64,000 bases of DNA from an uncultured Lachnospiraceae bacterium (GTDB taxonomy: Bacteria; Bacillota; Clostridia; Lachnospirales; Lachnospiraceae), in NCBI GenBank assembly GCA_910584965.1, contig CAJUDZ010000014.1, positions 18,995-82,994 of the forward strand. Reading direction: 5' to 3'. A model generated the notes under the pieces. That model was given only the letters and a program-made list of their open reading frames with translations. It searched no databases and was not told where the DNA came from. Shown here piece by piece: positions 43,306 through 51,800 of this stretch. Numbering within the stretch: position 1 is the first letter of the stretch; each line of letters opens with the position of its first letter. Made by a program: the position numbers and the translations under genes.

Positions 43306-43354
43306 TATTTACGGTGCCTTTCGATGCTTATCAAAGTATATGCGCTATAAGAGA

Positions 43355-43383
43355 AAAATAGGCTCACATACGGAGCCTATTTT
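43355..43383 (-). terminator. Terminator of the Cys/Gly-rich gene
   Basis: AAAATAGGCTC at 43355-43365 and GAGCCTATTTT at 43373-43383 are perfect 11-base arms around a 7-base loop; the extra A at 43354 extends the U-tract on the minus strand. Confidence 0.85.
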
Positions 43384-43414
43384 CCAGATGTGTTACAAAA
43401 GAAATGAAAGGAAA

Positions 43415-43654
43415 TTAGCAGAAAGAATTTCCACAGCAGCTGAGAAGGATCAACAGCCAGATCCAGTTACCGCATCCGCACCCGCATCCGTCGGAATTGT
43501 TGTTGAAAAGACCGAAGCCGCTTCCGCCGCATCCACAGCCGTCATTTCCGCCGCAGACAGAGAATAAAATGATAAGCCAGATCAGAGAACAACAGCCGTT
43601 GTTTCCCTCTCTTGTGTTATTGCATCCGCAATGGGTTGCTGATAAATCACTCAT
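43415..43654 (-). CDS. Small Cys/Gly/Asn-rich protein with two hydrophobic Trp repeats
   Basis: The 79-residue product has about 14 Cys and 16 Gly. It contains two similar blocks: CCSLIWLIILFSVCGGN (about residues 21-37) and NWIWLLILLSCCGNSFC at the C-terminus, with GCGCGGSGFG and DGCGCGCG between them. This resembles the high-cysteine HCB-type proteins annotated in clostridia; I recall no proven function. Such composition suits an oxidatively cross-linked coat or shell protein. AUGGAGG lies 9 bases before the ATG. It is a single-gene unit with its own terminator, and a sequence resembling a sigma-K promoter lies upstream. A spore-coat role is inference. Confidence 0.65.
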   Translation of the reverse strand: MSDLSATHCGCNNTREGNNGCCSLIWLIILFSVCGGNDGCGCGGSGFGLFNNNSDGCGCGCGNWIWLLILLSCCGNSFC

Positions 43655-43692
43655 GTGTTTATGCCTCCATGTTTTTGTTTTGTTTTATGGTT

Positions 43693-43720
43693 TATCTTAT
43701 GTACATGGCAGGTCCAGGTT
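43693..43720 (-). promoter_or_regulatory. Possible sigma-K-type promoter of the Cys/Gly-rich gene
   Basis: On the minus strand AACC (43720-43717) lies 15 bases before CATAAGATA (43701-43693). The sigma-K consensus in Bacillus is an AC-containing -35 box and CATAnnnTA at -10. The match is good at -10 but the -35 motif is short, so chance is possible. Confidence 0.35.
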
Positions 43721-43772
43721 TCCGGTGAAAAGAAAAAAATAAAAAATTTCATGAAAAGGTGTATGACAGAAG

Positions 43773-45677
43773 ATGAACATACAAGTACAATGCTGCGGTA
43801 TTGCAATACTGCTTCTATTATGGATATTTTATTTAAGACAGAAGCCGCTTGGGCTTTATTCGGTAAAATTGTTCCTGATTACGCTTGGGATGACTTCTTT
43901 TTGTGTGACGATGGATATTCTTTCCATTGCAGCGATCCTTCATATGGAACAGATTCCGGCGTTTTTGCTGGCGTTTATCTGTAAAACTTATATCGTTTCT
44001 TTGGTGTGGGTCGGATATTTCGGCCTGCTTTATTCCTGTACGGAACTGGCAAAGTCGAGAAGCGAGCGGTTAAAAAAGAACAGGGCCTATACGGTGACGG
44101 TGCTGGCCGGCACGGTTCTGATTTATATGCTTCCGATTCATTATTATCTGGAAGGAACGGCCGTTTATACATATGGGCCGGCCTGTATGACGACTTATGC
44201 CTTTGCGCTTTTGTTTGTCCTTCTGACCATTTTTAAAATGTTGTTCCGGGGAAAAGAAATGAATGCCAAACGTCGTAAGACCGTGATAATCTGGATGATG
44301 ATCTGGATTGTGGCGGCCGTTGTGCAGTTTTTAAATGCCAGACTGCTTCTGGTCGGTTTTGCTTCGGTGCTCGGCATGGTCATCCTGTTTTTTGAGCTGG
44401 AGAATCCGGATGCCAATCTGGACAGGGAAACAGGGGCATATAATGCCCACGCGCTCGGAGAATATGTGAGACAGCTTTATGGCGATCAGAAGCGTTTTTC
44501 CTCCATTATGCTCGTCCTGTCCGATACCGGCAGGCAGCATGACGGGAATGAAGGAATGCGTCAGGATATTGCTTTTCGGGAGATCGTAAGTTATCTGGAA
44601 AAAATCAGGGATGTCAAGGTATTTAAGACGGTAGAGCGGGAGCTGATTCTGATTACCGATAATGCGGAGAGAATTCAGAAAATTTTCCGTAAACTGCAGG
44701 AACGTTTTGAACATCCGTGGCATAGCAAAAGGCTGGAAGATGCGATGTACCTGAATCCTTACTATGTGCTGATGACGGATTCTTCCATATTTAAAAATGC
44801 GGAAGAAATCTTCCGGATGCTTCGGTATTTCAGGGTGGAGGAAAAAAATCCGGAAAAACATATCATTCTGCTGGATGACAGCCGGGTGGCACGTTTCCGG
44901 GAAAAAGAAGAAACGAAAGAAATGATTCTTGAGGCGGTTATGGAAGACCGGATTGAAGTCTTTTTCCAGCCGATTTATTCCACCAAAGAAAACCGTTTTG
45001 TTTCGGCGGAAGCGCTCGTGCGGATCAGGGAAAGGGAAGGCGGCATCATTCCGCCGGGAAAATTTGTGCCCGTTGCGGAGGAAACAGGCCTCATTGTCAG
45101 AATCGGAGAGACGGTCTTTGAGAAGACCTGCGCTTTTATCGGCCGGAACCACCTGAAGGAACGCTATGGAATCCGTTATGTGGAAGTAAATCTTTCGGTG
45201 AAACAGTGCGAGAAGAAAAATCTTGCCGATACCTTTATTCATATTATGCAGAAATATGAAGTGGAACCTTCCTGCATTAATCTGGAAATTACGGAATCCG
45301 CCCCCATTCAGACGAGGCATATTTTTCAGAAAAACATGCAGACGCTGCTTGATTATGGCGTAACATTTTCGCTGGACGATTTTGGAAGCGGTGAAAGCAA
45401 CCTGAATTATATCGTAGAAATGCCGGTATCCATCGTCAAATTTGACCGGGGAATGAGCCAGGCTTATTTTGCGGATCAGAAAGCACGGTTCGTCATGGAA
45501 GCAGCCATGCGCATGATACACGACCTGGAACTGAAAATTGTATCGGAAGGCGTGGAAACAAAAGAACAGATGGAAATCATTTCCGGGCTGGGCATCGATT
45601 ATATACAGGGCTATTATTTTTCCAGACCGCTTCCGGAAGATGCGTTTCTGCAATTTATAGAAGAGCAAAAAGATTAA
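43773..45677 (+). CDS. Membrane-bound EAL domain c-di-GMP phosphodiesterase with degenerate GGDEF
   Basis: The 634-residue product has about seven transmembrane segments (residues 5-210), a middle domain that starts like GGDEF domains (LDRETGAYNAHALGEYV) but lacks the GGDEF loop, and a C-terminal EAL domain from about residue 390. Catalytic EAL residues are in place: the Glu of AEALVRI, VEVNLSVKQ, LEITES, SLDDFGSG, KFDRGM, the Glu of VSEGVET, and GYYFSRPLP. It should hydrolyse c-di-GMP to pGpG, with the membrane part sensing a signal and the degenerate GGDEF possibly binding GTP. It is a single gene. A PilZ receptor is encoded at 34140. Confidence 0.88.
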   Translation: MNIQVQCCGIAILLLLWIFYLRQKPLGLYSVKLFLITLGMTSFCVTMDILSIAAILHMEQIPAFLLAFICKTYIVSLVWVGYFGLLYSCTELAKSRSERLKKNRAYTVTVLAGTVLIYMLPIHYYLEGTAVYTYGPACMTTYAFALLFVLLTIFKMLFRGKEMNAKRRKTVIIWMMIWIVAAVVQFLNARLLLVGFASVLGMVILFFELENPDANLDRETGAYNAHALGEYVRQLYGDQKRFSSIMLVLSDTGRQHDGNEGMRQDIAFREIVSYLEKIRDVKVFKTVERELILITDNAERIQKIFRKLQERFEHPWHSKRLEDAMYLNPYYVLMTDSSIFKNAEEIFRMLRYFRVEEKNPEKHIILLDDSRVARFREKEETKEMILEAVMEDRIEVFFQPIYSTKENRFVSAEALVRIREREGGIIPPGKFVPVAEETGLIVRIGETVFEKTCAFIGRNHLKERYGIRYVEVNLSVKQCEKKNLADTFIHIMQKYEVEPSCINLEITESAPIQTRHIFQKNMQTLLDYGVTFSLDDFGSGESNLNYIVEMPVSIVKFDRGMSQAYFADQKARFVMEAAMRMIHDLELKIVSEGVETKEQMEIISGLGIDYIQGYYFSRPLPEDAFLQFIEEQKD

Positions 45678-46052
45678 AAAAAGACGATTTTTGAACTTGT
45701 CCATAGATATTTGAGTGATTTTCAACGTATCCCAATGTCCGCAGAGGGTAAAGTTGCACAATACAATATCTGGCGTCTGCTCTGATTTTCTCCTGCCGCA
45801 TCCACCAGATGTTGACTGCGGCAGAGGGGAGACGAAATAGCGTTTATTTCTTTTCTACATAACTGAACGCAAAAAGTATTTGAGTTTCTTTGTTCGACAT
45901 GGTATAAATAAGTTTACCATCTATCGATTCTTTGAATAATCATTCTCTGAAAATCATTCCGCCAAAATCTTTTGCGGATGATGTCCGTATTTTCAGGTTC
46001 CCACTATTCAAAACGATGATCCCACCAACATAATGAAAAGGAGAAGAAGAAC
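45678..46052 (+). other. 375-base intergenic region before the secreted-protein gene
   Basis: No ORF of note. A hairpin CTGCCGCA (45793-45800) / TGCGGCAG (45817-45824) has no T-run. A bulged CCGCCAAAA/TTTTGCGG hairpin lies near 45960-45978 in the leader of the downstream gene. The only convincing element is the promoter at 45880-45908. Confidence 0.5.
45880..45908 (+). promoter_or_regulatory. Sigma-A promoter TTGAGT-17-TATAAA for the 46053 gene
   Basis: TTGAGT at 45880-45885 and TATAAA at 45903-45908 are 17 bases apart, leaving a leader of about 140 bases with a small hairpin at 45960-45978. Confidence 0.6.
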
Positions 46053-47111
46053 ATGAGAAAAAATGTTATGAAATGTGCGGCGGCAGCGATCATTGCGGCT
46101 GCCGGCATGGCATCCGCGGGCTTTCCGGTATCGGCTGGTTCATCCGCATACGGCAGCGGAAATCTGATTTACGAAGAAGACAGCGTATCTTTTTACGCGT
46201 CGGATTTGGCATATCTTTGTGCGGAAGCGGAAACGATACAGAAACATCAGGGGGTGACGAAGCTGCCTGATATGCGGAAGGATACGGCGAGAAGAGAGAA
46301 CATAAGATCGAGAGGCGTATTAAATTATGAGGACGGGACGGTTGTCATCGATTCAGCGGATCTTTTCAGGCTTGCGGACCAAATAGACGGTCTGGACGCC
46401 GCGTATCAGAACAGTACGGTGAAAGCGGTGGATGCGCTGCATCAGATCGGAACCTATTTCAGGTCGGACGGTGCCGTTACGCATGCGCCGGATGAGGCGG
46501 ATTCCGGCGAAAATGCCCTGAAACTGCCTTATCAGAAAATCTGCGAAGGCATATTACAGTCTCAGTCGGTGGCGCATCTGGCAGATCAGAAAATCTGTGC
46601 GGCTTTTGCGGATAATCTGAGCAGAGGCACGGCGGCCTGGGTTGACGGAACGCTGCTTGTCGGAAACGGGGCGGATAACGATAATCATTATAAAAACGGC
46701 TACACGGCCGGAGAAGCGGCGGGCTATCAGTCCGGGCACGCAGACGGGATAAGGGAAGCGGAGACAAATGTCAATCCTTCTTCCGCCAGCTATCAGGAAG
46801 GTTATGCGCAGGGAAAAGCGGATGCGGCACCGGTGATTTTGACCGGCACGTTTTCTGATTTTGAAGATAATGCAATAGCTCTCAGCGGCAGCGTGCAGAT
46901 TCCTGCCGGACTGACTTATGTGTGCGCGGGTATCAACAGTGTGACGGAATGCGATACGTATCGCTATCCGCCGACCGATATGTGGAGAGTGGGCACCAGC
47001 TGGAATTATAACAGCGAAACGGGAACCGTGACATTCCACCTGGGGCTTGGCGGTCCTAAATATCTTGCGTCCAAACCGGTTATGAGTTATACGATCATGT
47101 ATATTCCGTAA
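46053..47111 (+). CDS. Secreted protein of unknown function upstream of sortase B
   Basis: The 352-residue product has a clear signal peptide (MRKNVMKCAAAAIIAAAGMA, then SAGFPVSAGSS) and no C-terminal sorting motif or membrane anchor. Residues about 205-255 carry a Tyr-Gly repeat pattern of the form GY-x(2)-G-x(3)-GY-x-x-G and again SYQEGYAQGKADAA. The last 90 residues look beta-rich with several Trp and Tyr and could be a binding domain. No family is recognised. Its ATG follows AAAAGGAGAAGAAGAAC. It stands at the head of the sortase-B/BspA locus with its own promoter. Confidence 0.65.
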   Translation: MRKNVMKCAAAAIIAAAGMASAGFPVSAGSSAYGSGNLIYEEDSVSFYASDLAYLCAEAETIQKHQGVTKLPDMRKDTARRENIRSRGVLNYEDGTVVIDSADLFRLADQIDGLDAAYQNSTVKAVDALHQIGTYFRSDGAVTHAPDEADSGENALKLPYQKICEGILQSQSVAHLADQKICAAFADNLSRGTAAWVDGTLLVGNGADNDNHYKNGYTAGEAAGYQSGHADGIREAETNVNPSSASYQEGYAQGKADAAPVILTGTFSDFEDNAIALSGSVQIPAGLTYVCAGINSVTECDTYRYPPTDMWRVGTSWNYNSETGTVTFHLGLGGPKYLASKPVMSYTIMYIP

Positions 47112-47126
47112 GGAAAAGCGGTTCTA

Positions 47127-47155
47127 TTGATAAAAAAAACGGAAAATGATATAAT
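47127..47155 (+). promoter_or_regulatory. Sigma-A promoter TTGATA-17-TATAAT for sortase B
   Basis: TTGATA at 47127-47132 and a perfect TATAAT at 47150-47155 are 17 bases apart, 42 bases before the srtB start, so sortase is transcribed separately from the 46053 gene. Confidence 0.75.
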
Positions 47156-47196
47156 CAGATTCGAAAGATGTTTAAAATGAAGGAGTTGTTCCGATT

Positions 47197-48366
47197 ATGG
47201 CAGAATATACCGTTGCGGGAAGGCAGTTCCGGACGCAGTCTGATTATAAAGCGGCGCTGCGGGATCAGGCGCAGATAGATGCGATTAAAGGAAAAATCAA
47301 TATGGAGCAGCCGGGCGAAGTCATTCGGCTGGCTGCGGATTTAAAGGCCGGAAAATATCAGCTTACGACTCTGGTCGGCCGGGACTTTAAGGACGAGATG
47401 CAGGAGCGGGCGGAGAAATACCGGAAACAGGGCTATACCAAAGACAGCAAAGTAAAGCTGTCGAAACAGAAAAAGAAAACTTCCGGCAGCGGGAAAACAG
47501 CCGGAAAAAATAAGACCAAAAAAGTATCGTTGGAAGACTACGATGAAAAAATGCAGAAAGAGATCAGGGAAGTCCTGAAAAAGAAGGAGAGAAGAAGAAA
47601 GCTGATCGTTGCCCTTTGCAGCGTGGTCGCGCTGGGATGTTTCGGATATTATGGCATCTATTACTATACTGCGGATAAGACACAGTCGGATTATAACGAT
47701 CTGGCTGATCTGAAGGGCAGCACCACGCTGTCATCAGGAGCGCCGAATGTCACGATTCATTATACGGAAGAAGAGGAAATAGAACTTACGATACTGGAAG
47801 AATATGAAACGCTGTATAATAAGAACAAACGCCTGATCGGCTGGCTGAAGATCGAAGATACCAATATTGATTATCCGGTGCTGCAGACGACGGATAATGT
47901 GTATTATCTGGATCATAATTTTGAGCAGGAATACGATAAAAACGGAAGTCTTTTTCTCGATGCGGCCTGCGACATCGTGCACAGGAACACCAATCTGATT
48001 GTTTACGGGCATCATATGCGTTCCGGGAAAATGTTCGGGAATCTGAACAAATACAGCAGCGAAAGCTATTATAAAGAACATCCTTATATCCAGTTCGATA
48101 CCATTTATGAAAAAGGGACTTATGAAGTGATGTATGTGTTCCGTTCCAAAATTTATAATGAAGATGAAATTGTGTTTAAATATTATCAGTTTTTTGATGC
48201 TGTTTCCGAAAAGGAATTTAATTCCAATATGCAGGAAATGGCAGCTTTATCCTTATATGACACGGGTGTCATAGCGAGTTTTGGTGATGAACTGCTCACA
48301 TTGTCTACCTGTGATAATTCCGAGGCGGACGGCCGTTTCGTGGTAGTTGCCAAGAGGATTCAGTGA
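47197..48366 (+). CDS. srtB: Class B sortase with long cytoplasmic N-terminal region
   Basis: The 389-residue product has a single transmembrane helix at about residues 135-157 and a C-terminal sortase B domain: WLKIEDTNIDYPVLQTTDN, the catalytic His272 in IVYGHHMRSGKMFGNL, Cys372 in LLTLSTCDNSEADGRF and Arg380. Sortases cleave a sorting motif between Thr and Gly and join the Thr to the cell-wall cross-bridge. The N-terminal 134 residues are cytoplasmic and highly charged, with a Lys-rich stretch (about 85-110); classical SrtB has only a short tail there. The two large downstream surface proteins end in TPKTG and SPDTG and are the natural substrates. Confidence 0.93.
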   Translation: MAEYTVAGRQFRTQSDYKAALRDQAQIDAIKGKINMEQPGEVIRLAADLKAGKYQLTTLVGRDFKDEMQERAEKYRKQGYTKDSKVKLSKQKKKTSGSGKTAGKNKTKKVSLEDYDEKMQKEIREVLKKKERRRKLIVALCSVVALGCFGYYGIYYYTADKTQSDYNDLADLKGSTTLSSGAPNVTIHYTEEEEIELTILEEYETLYNKNKRLIGWLKIEDTNIDYPVLQTTDNVYYLDHNFEQEYDKNGSLFLDAACDIVHRNTNLIVYGHHMRSGKMFGNLNKYSSESYYKEHPYIQFDTIYEKGTYEVMYVFRSKIYNEDEIVFKYYQFFDAVSEKEFNSNMQEMAALSLYDTGVIASFGDELLTLSTCDNSEADGRFVVVAKRIQ

Positions 48367-48825
48367 CATTATTTGATCCGGAAGCCCGGCCCGGGGAGCT
48401 TTCCGGTGAAAATATCACGATATAGAACGAAAAGACTTTTTTTTATAACGATAATACCAGATATAGTATTGTCCATTTTTGCTTTTCTTTGAAAAAAAAC
48501 TTGCATAAATCCACAAATATAGTAAAATAAAGATGTGTATGACAAACAAAAAGGGGATTTTCCTGCATATGGTATTGGGGTGGATACGATATCGGGGCAT
48601 ATTCTGCGGGCTGTTCTTACATATTCCAATAAAAATCAGAAAAAGACTAATCAAACAGTTCAATAATGCCGATATAATATAGTAATAATTCTGCCTTACA
48701 GGTAAAAATGCCGTTTTCAGAGAAGTTTTTCGATGAGACGGATATTTTGCTGTAATCAATAAGTGTATTGCGTATATCATATAGCAGACGGATAAAAAGC
48801 GTTACTGACAGAAGGAGAGAGTGAA
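48367..48825 (+). other. 459-base AT-rich intergenic region before the first BspA-like gene
   Basis: A CCGGAA/TTCCGG hairpin (48378-48383 and 48401-48406) follows srtB without a T-run. A promoter-like TTGCAT-16-TAAAAT lies at 48501-48528, which would leave a leader of nearly 300 bases. A 51-codon ORF begins at 48533 but lacks a ribosome binding site. I see no riboswitch I can name. The strong AAGGAG of the next gene is at 48811-48816. Confidence 0.45.
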
Positions 48826-51800
48826 ATGTCAAAGAAGGCACCGGTCAAAAAATCAAAGAGAAGATTAAAAAGGAGCGTAAGACGGAGTCTTGCGGCTGTT
48901 TTAATGATAACCGCACTCGCGGTGGCGGCGATTCCTGTACCGGAGAACGCGGCGGCGCCGGATGGCGGACTATCTGTGCGGGCGGATGAAAAGAAAGATG
49001 TACATAATATGGCTGATTTCGGATATGACAGTAAGGATGCGGAGGATTTGGACGGACCGTCCATGCCTCTGAACAGATATAAGGATAAAACGATAGACGA
49101 AATGGAACAATATCTGGCAGGTCCGGGAGATGTTATTAATCCGGGGAATGTTTCTAATACGAATACGACGCCTCCGGTGTTTATGTCACTGACTGTCAGA
49201 GATCTGGGTTCAAGTGATTATGTTTTGCACTGGCAGTTTATGTTTTATGCCGCAAAAAATAATCTGCAGGCCGGCGGGGTAGTCTGTAAATATAATGATT
49301 CTTATTCTGCAGATAAAGTAGATTTGGGACTGACACCGATTACGGAGTATGTGACGGTAGAGAAAACTGAGTATGATTCTTTTTGGACCACAAGTCAGGC
49401 TACGGACGAGATTGTATATGATTACGATTTGTATAAGAATGGCGCAGCGGACGCGGTTGACCAGAAAAACTTGGACTTCCTTCAGAAGTATTTTCCGGAA
49501 GAATATCAGAAGAGACTTACAGCCTTTCAACAGTGGGATGCGACGGCTAATCAGGCGAATCGGCCTAATCAGCCGGGCGCTTGGATAGTCGTTCCTGCCG
49601 ACCATTTATCAAACGATCAGAAATTACAGTATTACTGCGATTGTAAGCTAAAGGATTATGGTTCAGGCTATACCCTGAGAAGCGTGAATGACAGCAGATA
49701 CGGAAAGACTGGCACCGTTTATATGGCGTACGGCGGCAAGCCGAATGAAGGTCACTTTAACGACGCATTGGGATTTCTGGGCGAAAGCAAAAGTACGGTT
49801 ACGATGTTTGCGATCGGAGGCGGTGCGTTTAAGGGTGTTGGAAATGTTGTGAATATGACGATTCCGACTATGATTCAGTGTATTGGAGATGAAGCATTTG
49901 CCGATGCGGCTTTATTGGAGAATATTACGATAGCCAATACACAGCATATTGGCAACAGGGCTTTTAAGGGCTGTGTAAAACTGGAAAAGGTTAATCTGGA
50001 ACAGGGAACGGTAACGATCGGGGCGGAGTGTTTTAACAATACGGCCTTAAAGGAAATTAAACTGCCGTTGACGGTTAAGAAAATTGGCTATGGAGCATTC
50101 GCAAATTGTAGAGATCTTCAGATCGTAGATTTGAATAGTATTAATGTAGGTTGTGAAATAGGGGATTATGCGTTTTACGATGACTATTCAATACAGGAAA
50201 TTAAGATGGAAAATGCAGTGATTAATAGCATTGGCGAAGGTGCATTTTCTGTTGTATCAGGCTCGCAGCAGTTTGGTATTACGATGCCGAAAGCAATGCA
50301 GGGCAGTATTAGTAATTATATGTTTGCCGGACGTTCCGGACTGCAATATGTGGTGCTTCCACAGTGGAGTCCTCTTGATATGGGAACCGATAAAAATCCG
50401 ACAATAGGAGATGCGGCTTTTCATGATTGCGGTAACTTAAAGTATGTGGAGTTTCCGGCGCCGGATACTGCGGCGAATGCCTGTGGATTTGTTAAATATA
50501 CACAGGATAAGCTTTTTGCGGATGTTGTCAATCCTGATTTTCATGTAAAAGGCCCTTATCTGAATAATAAGGGACAGACAGCTCTGCCTCGTGAAAGTAC
50601 CTGGGGAGCGGTTACTTTTATAGAAAACATGGCGGTGCCATATTTATATAGAAATAATGGTAAAAATTATTATGAAGTTTCCAAAGACGGATATTTATTA
50701 TGTATCGATGAAAACGGAATTTTGACTTCCTGTACTTTGAAGGAGAAGGATGGAACAATCAAAGACGGGAAATTGGAAATTCCGGAAAAGGTAGGCAATA
50801 CAAAGGTACAGGGGATCGCATCTGATTGCTTTGATAACTTCGATAACGGGAAAACACAAGTAAAAACATTAACTATTAAAGACAATTCCGTATCGGTAAT
50901 TAATGATTCCACTTTTGAAAACTGGCCTAATTTATCAAAAGTATATATCGGTAATTCCGTAAACAAGATCGGAAACAACGCATTCAAAGGATGCAGCAAT
51001 CTGACGGATGTTACTTTCGGAAGTCCGCTTAACGGTCATGAATCCTTTGAAATCGGAACCGATGCGTTTAAAACGGAAAGTTCCGAACTGACTTTCCACG
51101 GCGATATTGCGAAAGGGTATGCACCTTTTGACTGGGCAACTTCGCCTGACAATATCATTCAGACACAGGACGGAATCCGGGTATGCTATAAGAGTTTATC
51201 GCCGTATTTCCTGACAGTAATGTATAATCCGATTACAGGGTATGTCACGCTGTTGGATTATCCGAAATATAATCAGGTAGAAAGTATTCTGAATGATGTG
51301 CATACGACAAACGGCGATTTGCAGAATGGCCAGACATATAGTGCTTGGAGAGAAGCAACGCTTTATACGCAATATGAAGGTCAGGAATATGGCAGTTATC
51401 GTACCGCATTTGCCGATGCCTGGTTGGCTGCTGACGGAGATGAAGAAGCGGAAGAGGCTATATATCAGGATAAGGCTTTATTCGGTCCGTGGGTAAGAGA
51501 TGTTGCTAACTGGGAAGATTGGCTCAGTGGTACGGCGCAGCCTCCTGCGACGTCGAGTTCGACCACTACCTATGTGAGCGATTCCGGCGTACTCAGCTCG
51601 ATAGCGGATTTTCTGTTCGAGCCGATCGTTGCATATGCGGCGCCTTCGACACCCAAAGCATATTATGACAAATATCCATATGATGTCATAGAAAACGCAA
51701 CGGCCAACGATCCGTTCCGGGCGCCGACAGCGGAAGAGGAAGCGCTCGTTAATGCGACTAAAAATATTGTAATACCTCAGGGCGTTGATTCGATAGACGT

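Noticed and set aside
44331..45761. 476-codon minus-strand ORF opposite the EAL gene
   Set aside because: Long only because the sense strand avoids certain codons; sequence is rich in Phe, His and Arg with no domain, while the sense strand encodes an intact EAL domain.
48533..48688. 51-codon ORF (start MCMTNKKG) between srtB and the first BspA-like gene
   Set aside because: It has no ribosome binding site and starts at the expected transcription start of the promoter at 48501-48528; composition is basic and unlike a known leader peptide.
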